Shown: positions 8,584 through 21,220, counted from the stretch's first letter. The stretch: DNA of 64,000 bases from Streptococcus sanguinis SK49 (GCF_000212815.1 NZ_GL890986.1:372001-436000); one strand, 5' to 3'. Made by a program: numbers and translations. Notes: generated by a model not told the origin, from the letters alone.

Positions 8584-9825
8584 TTAGATTGCCCAGTCTC
8601 CATTTCTAAAGATTGCTACGCGGCTGCCGTCTTCACGGATACCGTCAATATCCATCTGATCAGAGCCAATCATAAAGTCCACATGGACATCCGAGCGGTT
8701 GAGACCCGCTGCTTCCAGCTCTTCTTCAGAGAAATTCTCTCCACCAACCACACTGGTCGCATAGGCTGCACCGATAGCCAAGTGGTTAGAAGCATTTTCA
8801 TCAAAGAGAGTATTGAATAAGGTAATACCTGATTGGGAAATCGGGCTTGGATCTGGCACCAAGGCACACTCACCTAAAGCACGCGCACCCGCATTTTCAA
8901 AGACAAGATCCTTCATAACCTGGTCGCCCTTTTCAGCAGTAATGTCCACAATCTGGCCATCCTTGAAGGTCACCTTGATGCCTTCGATGATGTTGCCATT
9001 GTAGCTGAGAGGCTTGGTGCTAGTCACAAAACCTTCAGCTCGACGGAAATCCGGTGCTGTAAAGACCTCTTCTGTTGGCATATTAGCAATGAAATACTCG
9101 CCCTGGGCATTGAGACTGCCAGCTGACTCCCAGTGGTGGTTCTTTGGCAAGCCCAATGTCAAGTCTGTTCCCGGAGCTGTGTAGTGCAGAGCAGTAAATT
9201 GCTCCTCATTTAGAACCTTAGCTTTTGAGCTGAGTTTTTCTTCATGCGCCTGCCAAGCGGCTACTGGATCATCTTCATAGACACGGCAGGTTTTGAAAAT
9301 CTGATCCCAAAGCAAATCTACCGCTTCCTCATCACTGGCTGCGTTTGGAAAGACCTTCTTAGCCCACTCTGTACCAGCTGCTGCAGCGACTGTCCAGCTG
9401 ACTTTATTGGATTGGGTTGCGATTCTCATCGGCTTCATAGCTATCCCCATAGCTTTAGCAGAAGCCGATAATTTCTCAGCATCCACGCCATTCAAAGCCC
9501 CCGGATCAGATGAACGAACGCCCAAGCGGCTGGCTTTCTTTTCGAGGAGATAGTTCATCTCAGCCACCTTATAGTCTGGAACATTGTCCAAGCGCTCCAT
9601 CGGCGCATGGAGGAATTTCTCCCGCGTAGTCAAATCATCCGCCCACTGGACGATGACCTCGTGAGCACCCAGAGCATAGGCTTCCTTGACAATCAAGTGA
9701 GCCAGCTCACGCTGCTCCACATCAATATTGAGCGCCACCGTGTGACCCGGCTGCACATTGATACCATTGGCAACCAATAGTTTAGCGTATTTTTCTAAGT
9801 TTTCTTTAAAATTTGGCAGAACCAT
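8584..9825 (-). CDS. pepS: Aminopeptidase PepS (M29 family)
   Basis: 413 residues, the usual length of the PepS/aminopeptidase T family. Cytoplasmic metallo-aminopeptidase that trims N-terminal residues from peptides. Visible family segments: KYAKLLVANGINVQPGH at the N-terminus, GECALVPDPSPIS, NASNHLAIGAAY and DVHVDFMIGSDQMDIDG, which hold the Glu, His and Asp metal ligands of the C-terminal domain. It is followed on the minus strand by no obvious hairpin. A 50-codon gene lies immediately upstream, and probably shares its transcript. Confidence 0.93.
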   Translation of the reverse strand: MVLPNFKENLEKYAKLLVANGINVQPGHTVALNIDVEQRELAHLIVKEAYALGAHEVIVQWADDLTTREKFLHAPMERLDNVPDYKVAEMNYLLEKKASRLGVRSSDPGALNGVDAEKLSASAKAMGIAMKPMRIATQSNKVSWTVAAAAGTEWAKKVFPNAASDEEAVDLLWDQIFKTCRVYEDDPVAAWQAHEEKLSSKAKVLNEEQFTALHYTAPGTDLTLGLPKNHHWESAGSLNAQGEYFIANMPTEEVFTAPDFRRAEGFVTSTKPLSYNGNIIEGIKVTFKDGQIVDITAEKGDQVMKDLVFENAGARALGECALVPDPSPISQSGITLFNTLFDENASNHLAIGAAYATSVVGGENFSEEELEAAGLNRSDVHVDFMIGSDQMDIDGIREDGSRVAIFRNGDWAI

Positions 9826-9846
9826 GCTGCTTCTCCTTTTCTTTTG

Positions 9847-9999
9847 TTATTTCTCTTTAAACAAGGACAGCAGGCTAACTGCTGCCACCGTACCGCAAAT
9901 CAAAGCGGTCATTTTCAAAATCGTATCTGAATCAAGATCCAGCTGGTAATCAAATGCCTTTTGCGCTGGCTTATCTTCGGTATTTATTCTAAGTTTCAT
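9847..9999 (-). CDS. Small 50-residue membrane-associated protein upstream of pepS
   Basis: The reading frame MKLRINTEDKPAQKAFDYQL... ends ...VSLLSLFKEK, 50 codons plus TAA. AAGGA followed by CTCTCTC precedes the ATG. The first half is polar; residues 30-46 form one hydrophobic segment (MTALICGTVAAVSLLSL), suggesting a single-pass membrane anchor. It lies 21 bases upstream of pepS and 19 bases downstream of the methyltransferase stop, consistent with an operon. No family recognised. Confidence 0.6.
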   Translation of the reverse strand: MKLRINTEDKPAQKAFDYQLDLDSDTILKMTALICGTVAAVSLLSLFKEK

Positions 10000-10018
10000 G
10001 AGAGAGTCCTTTCCTTTG

Positions 10019-10705
10019 TTAACCATCTATTGGTTTATGATGCCAGATGACTTTCATATTCCAACCATCCTGAATTAATTTACAGCCTGGCAGCAACTTC
10101 CCATAAATCTCTTCATATCCTTTTTTAGAAAGGTAGCGATCTGTTGCTAAATGATTGAGCCAAGATTTGGAGGTGCTGTGTTTGAAGATTCTTCTGGCAT
10201 TTTTCAAGCCGAATCTTTTCCAGTGTCGAGGAAAATCTAAATAAGCGCCTACAACATAGGTCCAAGTTGAAGGAGTGGGCTTTTCTGATACATTGTCCAT
10301 AACAAATAGGATGCCACCTGGCTTTAGTAATTTCTTACATTTTTCCAAAGCTTCAGGGATGTCCAAATGATGAAATGTCGTTCGACTGAAAATAAAATCA
10401 AATTGTTTCTCAAAAACAGCGGTTAAAAAATCATCCTGCAGTAATTCTACATTCTGTAAATCTTCTTTTTCTACTTTATCTTTTGCTATCTGCAGAAAAT
10501 CCACAGAAAGATCTATTCCTGTCACATGTTGAAAATATGAAGACAGAAAAATGCAGGTATTCCCTCCGCCACAACCAATATCCAAAGCGGAAACTCTACG
10601 GTCAGGCAAATTATCCAGTAGATAATCGGGCTTGCCTTCCAAAAGAGTAGTTACCCAATCATATTCTAAAGCAACCGCATTAAATTGTTCCGTAATATTT
10701 TCCAT
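10019..10705 (-). CDS. Class I SAM-dependent methyltransferase
   Basis: 228 residues. SAM-binding motif I LDIGCGGGN lies at about residues 42-50, the acidic TGIDLS follows, and the post-motif region DFIFSRTTFHHLDIPEALEKCKKLLKPGG resembles UbiE/type-11 methyltransferases. Start chosen at 10705 with AAGGA five bases upstream; the ATG two codons earlier overlaps that ribosome site. The C-terminal part is basic and aromatic. The substrate is unknown. It lies directly downstream of polC (11-base gap). Confidence 0.78.
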   Translation of the reverse strand: MENITEQFNAVALEYDWVTTLLEGKPDYLLDNLPDRRVSALDIGCGGGNTCIFLSSYFQHVTGIDLSVDFLQIAKDKVEKEDLQNVELLQDDFLTAVFEKQFDFIFSRTTFHHLDIPEALEKCKKLLKPGGILFVMDNVSEKPTPSTWTYVVGAYLDFPRHWKRFGLKNARRIFKHSTSKSWLNHLATDRYLSKKGYEEIYGKLLPGCKLIQDGWNMKVIWHHKPIDG

Positions 10706-10716
10706 AAACATCCTTC

Positions 10717-13700
10717 TTAAAAAAACTCATCAAACAGACTCAACTGGTTATCCTCTGGCATATTACCCAGAATGCCCATGTCGTCCATTTTTTCGACTAG
10801 GGTGCTAGAGAGACCGCCGCGCTTGCGGAGCTCTGTCTTGGAGAGGAATTCGCCTTCTTCCCGAGCTCTGACCACTTGGCGGGCAACGTTGTCACCCAGA
10901 CCGTCCATGGCAGAGAATGGTGGGATAAGGGTATCCTCTTCGATGAGAAACTCAGTTGCATGGCTCTTGTAAAGGTCTAGCTTTCCGAATTTGAAGCCCC
11001 GCTCCAGCATTTCATTAACGATTTCCAGAGTCGTATAAAGGTCAATTTCTACATTGGAGGCTTCGTTGTTCTTACGCTTCTCAGCAATTTCGTTCATCCG
11101 GCGCTTGACGGCATCAAGTCCGCCACTCATGGTCTTGATATCAAAGGCTTTAGCCCGGATGGAGAAATAAGCACAGTAGTAATAAATCGGATGATGCACC
11201 TTGAAATAGGCCACCCGCAGGGCCATCATAACATAGGCTGCCGCATGGGCCTTGGGGAACATGTACTTAATCTTTCCACAGGACTCGATGTACCACTCTG
11301 GCACATTGTTTTCCTTCATGGCTGCGATGTAGCCATTGCGCTCTTCTTCAGAAATCTTCAGCCAAAGGCCCTTCCGCACGCGCTCCATGATCGTAAAGGC
11401 CATCTTAGGATCCAAGCCCTTGTGCATGAGGTAAACCATGATGTCGTCCCGACAGCCGATAACGGTAGACAGGTCGGCAATCCCTTGCTTAATCAAGTCT
11501 TGAGCATTGCCTAGCCAAACGTCCGTACCATGGGAGAGACCAGATAGCTGCAAGAGCTCGGCAAAAGTCGTCGGATGGGTCTCATCAACCATGCCCCGTA
11601 CAAAGTTGGTTCCAAACTCCGGAATTCCCAGCATACCAGTCGGCGTACCGATTTGCTCCTGAGTCACACCCAGAATATCTGTCCCAGAAAAGAGGGCCAT
11701 GACGCCGGCATCATCCATAGGAATGTCATTTGGATCAATGCCAGACAAGTCCTGAAGCTTCCGAATCATGGTTGGATCATCGTGTCCCAGAACATCTAGC
11801 TTGAGGACATTTTCATCGATATCGTGGAAGTTGAAGTGGGTGGTCTGCCACTCGGCCGTCACATCGTCAGCTGGATATTGGACCGGTGTAAAGTCATAAA
11901 CATCCATGTAGTTGGGGATAACAACGATTCCACCCGGGTGTTGTCCAGTCGTCCGCTTGACTCCGGCAGCTCCCTGCGCCAGACGCTCAACTTCGGCGTC
12001 CCGGTAGAACTTCCCGTAGTCGCGCTCGTAGCCTTTGACAAATCCATAGGCCGTCTTAGCCGCAACGGTACCAACGGTACCAGCCCGAAAGGCATACTCC
12101 GCACCAAAGATATCCCGCACGTCCAAATGGGCGCTTGGCTGATCTTCTCCGGAGAAGTTCAAGTCAATATCGGGTACCTTGTCCCCGTCAAATCCAAGGA
12201 AGGTCTCAAAAGGAATATCCTGACCGTTCTTGCTCAGCTTGTGGCCACATTCTGGACAGTCCTTATCCGGCATGTCGAAGCCAGAACCATAGGAGCCGTC
12301 CGTGATGAACTCGCTATATTGGCATTTGCCACAGACATAGTGGGGTGACAGAGGATTAACCTCGGTAATCCCAATCATGGTCGCGACAAAACTGGATCCG
12401 ACAGACCCCCGTGAACCTACCAGATAGCCCCGCTCATTGGAGCGCTGCACCAGCATCTGCGAAGCCAGATAAATCACGGCAAAACCATTCCCCAAGATGG
12501 AGGTCAGCTCTTTTTCAATCCGTAAGTCCACGATATCTGGTAGCGGATTGCCATAAATCTCAAAGGCTTTTTGATAGGTCAACTCGGCAACTGTTTCCTC
12601 GGCCTTTTCAATGAAAGGTGTATAGAGGTCGCCCTTGACAACCTCAACCGGCTCAAAGGTCTCGGCCAGCTGATTCGGATTGGTGATGACCAGCTTCTTA
12701 GCCAAGTCCTCGCCCAGAAAGGCAAATTCGTCCAGCATCTCATTGGTGGTCCGGAAGTGAGCCTTAGGAAGTGGAGCCGGCTGGGCATTTTCACCGTGAC
12801 CAATAGTCCGGTTAATCATGGCTCCCTGACCGAGACTCCGTACGATAATTTCACGATAAATTTCTTCTTCCGGCTCGATATAGTGGACGTTCCCCGTCGC
12901 AAGGACAGGCTTGCCCAAGCGATCTCCGACCTCAATCAAATTGCGAATAATTGTCTGCAGTTCTTCCTGGTCCTTTATCTGCTCCTTGGCAATCAGTGAC
13001 TCATAGATGGCTGGTGGCATGACCTCGATAAAGTCATAGTACTTGGCTACTTCGACAGCTGCATCCACCCCCTGAGAGACAACAGCGTCATAGACTTCGC
13101 CTTCTGAGCAGGCTGAGCCCAGAATCAGGCCTTCACGATGGGCATCCAGAACGGTCCGTGGAATCCGTGGGACGCCTTCAAAATACTTGGTATTGGACAG
13201 ACTGACTAGTTTGAAAATATTCTTGAGCCCCGTCTGATTTTTCACATAAATGGTCGCATGCTTGACCCGAGCCTTCTTGTAGGAATTCTCATCGACCAGA
13301 TCCGTATTCAAATCCTTAAGGTTGGTCACACCATGCTTTTCAGCCACATCCTTGATAAAGATAAAGAGGAGGCGGCCCGTCGCTTCCGCGTCATAATTGG
13401 CCATGTGATGATGCTCCAGAGCAATCTGGAAACGCTTGGTCAAAGGCCCCAAACCATGACGCTTGTACTCTGGATAGAGGTTACGGGCAAATTCCAGCGT
13501 GTCAATGACTGGCTGAGTGATTTTCGGCAGGCCATGACGCTCATAATTGACATTCATAAAGCCCACGTCAAAGGTAGCATTATGGGCAACGAGGACACTG
13601 TCCTGGCAAAATTCCTGAAATTCTTTCAGCACTTGCTCTAGCGGTTTGGCATTGCGGACATGCTCATCTGTAATCCCGGTCAGATCTGTCGTAAAGGCCG

Positions 13701-15105
13701 ACAGAGGATGCCCAGGATTGATAAACTCATCAAACTCAGCGATGATATTGCCCTTGTGCATCTTGCTGGCAGCGACTTGAATCAAGTCATTGTATACCGC
13801 CGAAAGCCCCGTCGTTTCCACGTCAAAGACTACATAGGTCGCATCGCTCAGCGCCATGTCCACTTCATTGTAGACGATAGGCACCCGATCTTCTACAATA
13901 TTGGCCTCCATACCGTAAATCAGCTGAATACCAGCTTTTTTGGCAGCCTTGTAGCCATGGGGAAAGCTCTGCACATTGCCATGGTCAGTAATGGCGACAG
14001 CCTTGTGGCCCCACTTGGCGGCCGTTGCCACGATTTCCTCCACCTCAGGCAGGGCATCCATAGTAGACATATTGGTATGGGCGTGAAACTCAACCCGCTT
14101 CTGGCCCTCAGGCATCAAATCCTTGCGCTCATAGTGGGTAACGGCCTGCACATCCTGCACATTCATGGTCAGGTCACGGGTGAAATTGTTCATCTCCACA
14201 TTTCCTCGCACGCGCAGCCAGGCGCCTTTCTTAATCATGTCAAACTTCTTAGCTTCTTCTTCGTTTTTCATCCATTTCTGCAAGGAGAAGCTGGAAGTGT
14301 AATCCGTCATCTTAAAGTTGAGCAAGACCCGGCCGGTTCGAGTAACCTTCTGCTCCAGGTCAAAGACCATTCCCTCGAAGACCAGACGATTTTCCTCAGT
14401 CTGAACTTCAATCATCGGGGTAATCTCTGCCTTGTCCAGCTTTGGTTTAGCCGCCGCCTTGCGGGCTTGGAAGTCATAGGCTGGCTTTTCCTCTGGCGGT
14501 GGCGCCATCTGCTGCAGGGATTCCATGGCTTTGAGCGCTTCTTCATTGGCCGCCTGAACAATCTTGTCATTCTCAGCCTGGAAATTCTCCGCTTGCTGCT
14601 GGGTCAGCTCATCGCTGTGCTGAACCTGACAGGTCAACTGAGGAAAGCCGTACTTGACCAACTGCTGGCTAAGGTTGGGCAGGTGATTCTTGCGAAAATG
14701 CTCCGTATCAATGGTCGAAGCTCCCTCAATCAGCAGCTTGTCCCCATCCAAATGAACCTGCAAATCCTGATAAAGACTCTTAAATCCATGGCTGGCACAA
14801 GGTCCCTCTTCAAAAGCCTGCTGGTAATAAGCCTGCAAGAGCTCATCCGATAGCTGAGGAGCCTGACAGTGAATTTCAAAAATAGCCTGATTGCCCGTCT
14901 TCGAAAACTCTTGAGCTAAGCGCTTCTGCAATTCCCGAAAAATCTCAATGGGCAGAATATTCGCAAAAGAAAAATGAAACTCCCAGACCCGACTGACCTT
15001 GTGGACCAGAACCTTCTCAATTTCAGCATTCAAAAAGGCCTCTGAATTTCTCATTTCCAGTGGCATATCCAGCTGATTCATTAAAATTTCAAACTTGTTT
15101 GACAT
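10717..15105 (-). CDS. polC: DNA polymerase III alpha subunit, PolC type
   Basis: 1462 residues, normal for streptococcal PolC, the replicative polymerase of low-GC Gram-positives. Domain order: N-terminal domain, OB fold (about 230-320), PHP domain ([14 protein letters not shown] onward), inserted DEDD 3'-5' exonuclease ([19 protein letters not shown], about 425-590), second PHP half, then the polymerase core with a zinc ribbon (CGKC...CPECGH), the acidic motif [15 protein letters not shown] and [24 protein letters not shown] precedes the ATG. Its promoter region (15106-15170) has TAAAAT preceded by TGG. It reads divergently from the lipoprotein gene. Confidence 0.97.
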   Translation of the reverse strand: MSNKFEILMNQLDMPLEMRNSEAFLNAEIEKVLVHKVSRVWEFHFSFANILPIEIFRELQKRLAQEFSKTGNQAIFEIHCQAPQLSDELLQAYYQQAFEEGPCASHGFKSLYQDLQVHLDGDKLLIEGASTIDTEHFRKNHLPNLSQQLVKYGFPQLTCQVQHSDELTQQQAENFQAENDKIVQAANEEALKAMESLQQMAPPPEEKPAYDFQARKAAAKPKLDKAEITPMIEVQTEENRLVFEGMVFDLEQKVTRTGRVLLNFKMTDYTSSFSLQKWMKNEEEAKKFDMIKKGAWLRVRGNVEMNNFTRDLTMNVQDVQAVTHYERKDLMPEGQKRVEFHAHTNMSTMDALPEVEEIVATAAKWGHKAVAITDHGNVQSFPHGYKAAKKAGIQLIYGMEANIVEDRVPIVYNEVDMALSDATYVVFDVETTGLSAVYNDLIQVAASKMHKGNIIAEFDEFINPGHPLSAFTTDLTGITDEHVRNAKPLEQVLKEFQEFCQDSVLVAHNATFDVGFMNVNYERHGLPKITQPVIDTLEFARNLYPEYKRHGLGPLTKRFQIALEHHHMANYDAEATGRLLFIFIKDVAEKHGVTNLKDLNTDLVDENSYKKARVKHATIYVKNQTGLKNIFKLVSLSNTKYFEGVPRIPRTVLDAHREGLILGSACSEGEVYDAVVSQGVDAAVEVAKYYDFIEVMPPAIYESLIAKEQIKDQEELQTIIRNLIEVGDRLGKPVLATGNVHYIEPEEEIYREIIVRSLGQGAMINRTIGHGENAQPAPLPKAHFRTTNEMLDEFAFLGEDLAKKLVITNPNQLAETFEPVEVVKGDLYTPFIEKAEETVAELTYQKAFEIYGNPLPDIVDLRIEKELTSILGNGFAVIYLASQMLVQRSNERGYLVGSRGSVGSSFVATMIGITEVNPLSPHYVCGKCQYSEFITDGSYGSGFDMPDKDCPECGHKLSKNGQDIPFETFLGFDGDKVPDIDLNFSGEDQPSAHLDVRDIFGAEYAFRAGTVGTVAAKTAYGFVKGYERDYGKFYRDAEVERLAQGAAGVKRTTGQHPGGIVVIPNYMDVYDFTPVQYPADDVTAEWQTTHFNFHDIDENVLKLDVLGHDDPTMIRKLQDLSGIDPNDIPMDDAGVMALFSGTDILGVTQEQIGTPTGMLGIPEFGTNFVRGMVDETHPTTFAELLQLSGLSHGTDVWLGNAQDLIKQGIADLSTVIGCRDDIMVYLMHKGLDPKMAFTIMERVRKGLWLKISEEERNGYIAAMKENNVPEWYIESCGKIKYMFPKAHAAAYVMMALRVAYFKVHHPIYYYCAYFSIRAKAFDIKTMSGGLDAVKRRMNEIAEKRKNNEASNVEIDLYTTLEIVNEMLERGFKFGKLDLYKSHATEFLIEEDTLIPPFSAMDGLGDNVARQVVRAREEGEFLSKTELRKRGGLSSTLVEKMDDMGILGNMPEDNQLSLFDEFF

Positions 15106-15231
15106 GACATTTCCTCGTACAGTAGTGACCCTATTTTACCATAAATCAGCACTTTTTTCGACAGAAAAAGAGTAGGGCAAAGCGCGACTCCTACACAATT
15201 GTCAATGCATTCTCTTGATACTAAGTTATGA

Positions 15232-15237
15232 TATAAT
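15232..15237 (+). promoter_or_regulatory. Extended -10 of the lipoprotein gene
   Basis: TATAAT preceded by TGA, 33 bases upstream of the GTG start. No good -35 at 17 bases, as is common for extended -10 promoters in streptococci. Confidence 0.6.
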
Positions 15238-15270
15238 AGAACAGAACATTTATCAAAAGGAGTCTTAATT

Positions 15271-15813
15271 GTGAAGAAAATTTTACTAGCCAGCGCTTGT
15301 CTGCTGACCCTAACTGCTTGTAGCACGACCAGTCAGAATAAGCAAGAAAATACACCCAAGCAAAGTCAGAGTCAAAGCAAGCCAAAAAAAGAAGAGAAAG
15401 TAAAAACCAAGACTTTTGCTTACGACATGCCTAACGGATACAATAATAAAATTGTCGCTTATTATCAAAAAGATAAGATTCGAGCCTTCGATTTTATGGC
15501 TATGAAACCAACTCAAGAGGACGAACAAAGTAAGAGTCCTGAAGAAATCAGCAACATTTATCAAGAAGAATTAAAAGCTGGTGACTTTTATGATAAATTC
15601 AGCAAGTTAGATGGAGTCACACTTGAAATCAAAGTTTCAGAGGACAAGAAAACCGTTGCACAAGTTGCCCACTTTGATCTCAGCAAAGCAAAAGAAAAAC
15701 AAGTCATGGCGGCTTTAGGGGAAACAACTAAAGATAACCTATTCAAAAAACTTAAGGAAAAGCCCGAAGATTTCTTTGCTTTTCTGCTATCTCAAGGATT
15801 CACAGAAGAATGA
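15271..15813 (+). CDS. Putative lipoprotein of unknown function
   Basis: 180 residues from a GTG start with AAAGGAG nine bases upstream. The signal peptide MKKILLASACLLTLTACS ends in an LTAC lipobox, so Cys17 should be diacylated and anchored to the outer face of the membrane. A low-complexity linker rich in Q, S, K and E (about 20-45) leads to a small domain of about 130 residues of mixed strand and helix. No catalytic motif seen and no family recognised. The next gene, 150 bases downstream, also encodes a surface-exposed single-anchor protein. Confidence 0.75.
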   Translation: MKKILLASACLLTLTACSTTSQNKQENTPKQSQSQSKPKKEEKVKTKTFAYDMPNGYNNKIVAYYQKDKIRAFDFMAMKPTQEDEQSKSPEEISNIYQEELKAGDFYDKFSKLDGVTLEIKVSEDKKTVAQVAHFDLSKAKEKQVMAALGETTKDNLFKKLKEKPEDFFAFLLSQGFTEE

Positions 15814-15916
15814 AATCTTTTCTGACTTATTTTTTACTTTAGAAACTGTCCTGTCTTGCTAGCCAAGTCCTTAGTTCGCCAGCAAGAAAAAACTTAGAAA
15901 ATATTTTTTAGAGCAA

Positions 15917-15943
15917 GCTATTGGCTTTCACTTCTCCAATAGC
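15917..15943 (+). other. Hairpin before the ribosome site of the next gene
   Basis: GCTATTGG/CCAATAGC stem with an 11-base loop, ending 9 bases before AAGGAG. There is no T run, so it could be an RNA stability or translation element rather than a terminator. Function is a guess. Confidence 0.3.
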
Positions 15944-15963
15944 ATGATTTTCAAGGAGCTTTT

Positions 15964-16431
15964 ATGCGCTTAACTAAAAAAACTGTTTTTATTGGTATCG
16001 CTTCTCTTCTTATTTTGGGCTTAGCTGCATGGGGAGTAAATGTATTTCTCGTTATGAACAACGCTCAGCAAAGTTTTGATAAAAATTTTATTCACTACCA
16101 AGCAAAAAGTGATGACCATGAAACTTTTATTACACAAGGCATCGAAAAAAAAGAAGTCTATAATTTATCCTATTCTCCTGCTAAGAAGACCATTGAAATA
16201 ACCAAATCGACTAAAAATGGAGATATCTATTCTTCCGATTCCATTTACGGAGCAGTAAAAGTCTATGATATAAAACAAAACGCTAATCGCTACGTCTTCA
16301 TAACAGCTGCAAAACCAATCATCGTTGACTTCGGAATAACTTCAGTCAAGGTAACTTATGACGGAGGTAATTTTGAAACTCCATACTCTGAGTTACATTT
16401 TGGTGAATCTTTCCCTAGTGAAGACAACTAG
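15964..16431 (+). CDS. Single-anchor extracytoplasmic protein of unknown function
   Basis: 155 residues. A basic start followed by a hydrophobic segment (residues 8-30, VFIGIASLLILGLAAWGVNVFLV) forms an uncleaved signal anchor; the remaining 125 residues face outside. They alternate short strands (KKTIEITKS, VKVYDIKQ, RYVFITAA, VKVTYDGGNF), suggesting a small beta-rich domain. CAAGGAGC precedes the ATG. No family recognised. Confidence 0.7.
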   Translation: MRLTKKTVFIGIASLLILGLAAWGVNVFLVMNNAQQSFDKNFIHYQAKSDDHETFITQGIEKKEVYNLSYSPAKKTIEITKSTKNGDIYSSDSIYGAVKVYDIKQNANRYVFITAAKPIIVDFGITSVKVTYDGGNFETPYSELHFGESFPSEDN

Positions 16432-16467
16432 ATGGGTACTTCTCTATACTACCAGTCTTAAACTATG

Positions 16468-16503
16468 AACTAACCAAGCTATTAGGCTATGGTTAGTTTT
16501 AGT
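16468..16503 (+). terminator. Terminator of the plus-strand surface-protein pair
   Basis: AACTAACCA/TGGTTAGTT stem with a 13-base loop, followed by a TTTAGTTTGTT tail. Confidence 0.7.
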
Positions 16504-16507
16504 TTGT

Positions 16508-16531
16508 TAAAAAAAGCGGTTGAAACCGCCT
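16508..16531 (-). terminator. Terminator of the PH-domain gene
   Basis: Minus strand GCGGTTTCAACCGC hairpin followed by seven T residues, directly after the stop codon at 16536. Confidence 0.8.
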
Positions 16532-16535
16532 TAAC

Positions 16536-16916
16536 TTATCTTAAAACCGCTTCTGCCAAAGCCTTTTGAATGGCTATGACGCTGCGGTCGCTGGTAAATT
16601 GCAGGACTTCTGCTGGCTCTTGAGCGCTGGAAACCCAGATTTTCAGCTCAGCATCTAAGTCAAAATGGCCGGCTGTTTCCACTGAGAAGCGACTGATAGA
16701 GCGATATGGAAAGGACTTATAAGAAGTCTTTTTGCCAGTCATTCCCTGCTTGTCGACCAAGATTAAACGCTTATCTGTAAAGACAATCAAGTCGCGAATG
16801 AGGCTAAAAGCCAGTTCCACATTCTCTGTTGTTGTCAGAATATCCTCTAATTGTCTTTCTGTTTTTTCAATATTTTTCTGAGAGGCATTGCCTAATAAAC
16901 CGCTGAATAATCCCAT
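16536..16916 (-). CDS. Bacterial PH-domain protein (bPH family)
   Basis: About 126 residues beginning MGLFSGLLGNAS. The core FTDKRLILVDKQGMTGKKTSYKSF followed by PYRSISRFSVETAG is typical of bacterial pleckstrin-homology-like proteins, soluble beta-barrel domains of unknown ligand. GGAGG lies eight bases before the chosen ATG; the ATG one codon upstream is also possible. Single gene flanked by terminators on both sides. Confidence 0.75.
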   Translation of the reverse strand: MGLFSGLLGNASQKNIEKTERQLEDILTTTENVELAFSLIRDLIVFTDKRLILVDKQGMTGKKTSYKSFPYRSISRFSVETAGHFDLDAELKIWVSSAQEPAEVLQFTSDRSVIAIQKALAEAVLR

Positions 16917-16971
16917 CATTCGGTCCTCCAATCTATTTTTTCCTACTATAGCATTTTCACCTCCAATAAGC

Positions 16972-17001
16972 AAAAGAAAACTGCCAGATAAAACTGGCAG
17001 T
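16972..17001 (-). terminator. Terminator of proS
   Basis: Minus strand ACTGCCAG/CTGGCAGT stem, six-base loop, then TTTTCTTTT. It begins six bases after the proS stop. Confidence 0.85.
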
Positions 17002-17006
17002 TGCTT

Positions 17007-18878
<1,872 letters not shown>

Positions 18879-18922
18879 TCATTGAATAATTTCTTTTTCA
18901 TGGCTCTATGAGCTTCGAGCTC

Positions 18923-20179
18923 TTAGAAGAATAATTTCATAATATCGTTCCAGGTAACGGCAATCATCAGGATGACCATAATAGCCACTCCAGACAAAGT
19001 GATATAGGTCTCCGTTTCTCTTTTCAGCGGTTTTCTGCGGATAGCCTCTAGAATATTGAGGACGATCTTTCCGCCATCCAAGGCTGGAATGGGAATCAGG
19101 TTGAAAATACCGATATTGAGCGACAGCATGGCCAAAAGGCTGAGTACTGCTGGCAAGCCTTGCTCTGCAGCCTTACTGCTCACATTGTATATCGCTACTG
19201 GACCGCCTAGTTTATTGATATTGAAATTAAAGACTAGATCTTTCAAAGCTGTTAAAACTCGGGCTGTCGTACTCCAAGCAGTTGTAAAACCACTGACTAC
19301 TTTATCAAAAAATCCTGTTTTAATAGCTGGAGAGACCCCTAAAACATAGCGATTACCATCTTTTTTTGGCTGTACGGTAACCTCTTTCGTTTCGCTACTA
19401 TGCTTGTAAATAACTGATAAGCTCGGTGCTTCCTTACTCTTGGCTGTGATTTTTGCCAGAACGCTGGTTAAATCTGCCCAGTTACTAATCTCATAGTCAT
19501 TAATTTTAAGAATTTGGTCATTATTTTGAACCCCAGCATTTGCTATGGCGCTGCCATCCATGACCTGAAAATGGTTGCTGTTTTCATCTTGAACTCCACC
19601 TTGTACAAAAGCAAGCAGCATAAATACCAGTACACTCAAAATGAAGTTATTCATAGGCCCAGCAAAGTTGGTGATGAGGCGACCCCAGATACTAGCATTC
19701 TGATACTGAACATCCAGTGGTGCAATCCTCACCTCAGTGCCGTCTTCTTCAACAATCGTCGCATCATGATCTACCGCATAAGTCTTGAGCTCATCAAGGA
19801 CCAGACCAGTGATTTCCAGCTTTTCCTCAAAGTCAAAGCCGGTCACATTCATGGGCAGAGCTGTCTGGTCAACCTTTTTGCCAGAAAGATTGATGCGAAC
19901 CACCTTGCCCTCTGCATCCAAGGTCAGACTAGCCGGTGTTCCCACCTTAATGTCAGTGGAGTCTTCCCCCCAGCCGGCCATGCGCACATAACCCCCCAAG
20001 GGTAAAATCCGAATCGTGTAGGCCGTCCCGTCCTTACCAATATGGGAAAAAATCTTGGGTCCCATACCGATAGCAAACTCTCTGACCAAAATGCCGGACT
20101 TCTTCGCAAAGTAGAAGTGTCCGAACTCATGGACCACCACAATGATCCCAAAAATAATAATAAAGGTTATAAACTGCAT
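18923..20179 (-). CDS. eep: Site-2 intramembrane metalloprotease Eep/RseP
   Basis: 418 residues. HEFGH zinc motif at residues 17-21 inside the first transmembrane segment, a PDZ domain at about 190-280 ([20 protein letters not shown]), and the second catalytic motif [11 protein letters not shown] near residue 365. Cleaves transmembrane segments; in streptococci and enterococci it matures lipoprotein-derived peptide pheromones and cuts anti-sigma-like proteins. The upstream gene is cdsA, 227 bases away, which is wider than the usual tight spacing of this cluster. Confidence 0.94.
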   Translation of the reverse strand: MQFITFIIIFGIIVVVHEFGHFYFAKKSGILVREFAIGMGPKIFSHIGKDGTAYTIRILPLGGYVRMAGWGEDSTDIKVGTPASLTLDAEGKVVRINLSGKKVDQTALPMNVTGFDFEEKLEITGLVLDELKTYAVDHDATIVEEDGTEVRIAPLDVQYQNASIWGRLITNFAGPMNNFILSVLVFMLLAFVQGGVQDENSNHFQVMDGSAIANAGVQNNDQILKINDYEISNWADLTSVLAKITAKSKEAPSLSVIYKHSSETKEVTVQPKKDGNRYVLGVSPAIKTGFFDKVVSGFTTAWSTTARVLTALKDLVFNFNINKLGGPVAIYNVSSKAAEQGLPAVLSLLAMLSLNIGIFNLIPIPALDGGKIVLNILEAIRRKPLKRETETYITLSGVAIMVILMIAVTWNDIMKLFF

Positions 20180-20295
20180 GGACTTCTATATTTTACCTTT
20201 CCTAGAAATCTTGTTTTTGCTTTTAAATCAAAGAAGGAGCAGAAAACGGCCAAATACCAAGTTTCCCGCCCCTGCATTGCTGACACTCTTGAAAA

Positions 20296-20337
20296 TAGGA
20301 TAGAAGCTCAACTCAAAATTTTGAGTTCTAAATCCTA
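20296..20337. repeat. Long imperfect palindrome between cdsA and eep
   Basis: A perfect 18-base palindrome AACTCAAAATTTTGAGTT (20310-20327) is nested inside a TAGGAT/ATCCTA pair (20296-20337). It lies in the 227-base gap, where a tight cdsA-eep junction would be expected, and may be a remnant of a small intergenic repeat. Confidence 0.45.
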
Positions 20338-20406
20338 GTTCCTTCTTAGATTGTGGGGTCGTTGGACAAACTTACCATCCCTTGCTTTCAGCCATACACG
20401 ATTGTC

Positions 20407-21210
20407 TTAGAACAAGCCGAAGAAATGCATCAGCGGAAAGACGAAGAGAAGGCTGTCAAAGCGATCCAAGACACCGCCGTGGCCAGGAATGAATTTACCA
20501 GAATCCTTGACCCCGAAATGACGTTTTATAGCACTCTCAACCAAGTCACCAAATTGTCCAGCTATACTAAAAATTACCGTTAACACTAGAATAATTAAAA
20601 AATTATAAGGTCTAGCTACTTGTGGGCGAATAAGCATAAAGATAGCTGCTACCAAGACAGCTGAAACAACACCTCCTAGACTACCTTCTATTGTTTTATT
20701 TGGCGAGACATGTGGTAATAGTTTCTTCTTGCCGTAACGGGTTCCAATAAAATAGGCACCACTATCTGTCGCCCACACTATAAATAGTGCTAATAGCACC
20801 TTGTCTACATTTACTAGACGAGCGTCTAGTAGAGCATTAAAACCAAAGCCGATATAAAAACTAGCTGCAATAGGATAAGCTGCATCCTCAAAAGAATAGT
20901 TGCTTCCAAGTACCGTTGCCCCTAATAGCATAAAGACAACTAAACCATAAGCTACTACATTACCATCCACTGGTAGGAATTTTAAGTAATTTTCCAAGGG
21001 GAGAGTTAGTACAAAAGCCGCCAGCATAGCTAGGATACCCTCAATTGTAGTAGTTGGTAATCCTTTCATGTGAAGCAATTCATGGACCGCTAACATAGAT
21101 AATAAAGCAACCCCTATTTGGAAGATTACTCCTCCCATTATTACTAGAGGAATAAAAATAATTAGTGCTATCCCTCCAAATATTAATCGTTTTTGTAAAT
21201 CTTTAGACAT
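20407..21210 (-). CDS. cdsA: Phosphatidate cytidylyltransferase
   Basis: 267 residues, multi-pass membrane enzyme making CDP-diacylglycerol from phosphatidic acid and CTP. The CdsA signature region KRHFGVKDSGKFIPGHGG followed by VLDRFDSLL is near the C-terminus. Start at 21210 (MSKDLQKRLIFGG) with AAGGGAG five bases upstream; an upstream in-frame ATG lies within uppS. Ten-base gap to uppS, so co-transcribed. Confidence 0.95.
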   Translation of the reverse strand: MSKDLQKRLIFGGIALIIFIPLVIMGGVIFQIGVALLSMLAVHELLHMKGLPTTTIEGILAMLAAFVLTLPLENYLKFLPVDGNVVAYGLVVFMLLGATVLGSNYSFEDAAYPIAASFYIGFGFNALLDARLVNVDKVLLALFIVWATDSGAYFIGTRYGKKKLLPHVSPNKTIEGSLGGVVSAVLVAAIFMLIRPQVARPYNFLIILVLTVIFSIAGQFGDLVESAIKRHFGVKDSGKFIPGHGGVLDRFDSLLFVFPLMHFFGLF

Positions 21211-21220
21211 TTGTTCTCCC

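Noticed and set aside
11191..14853. Long plus-strand reading frames opposite polC, including one of about 400 codons
   Set aside because: They lie wholly inside polC on the other strand, lack ribosome sites and show no family motifs; they are mirror artefacts of its codon usage.
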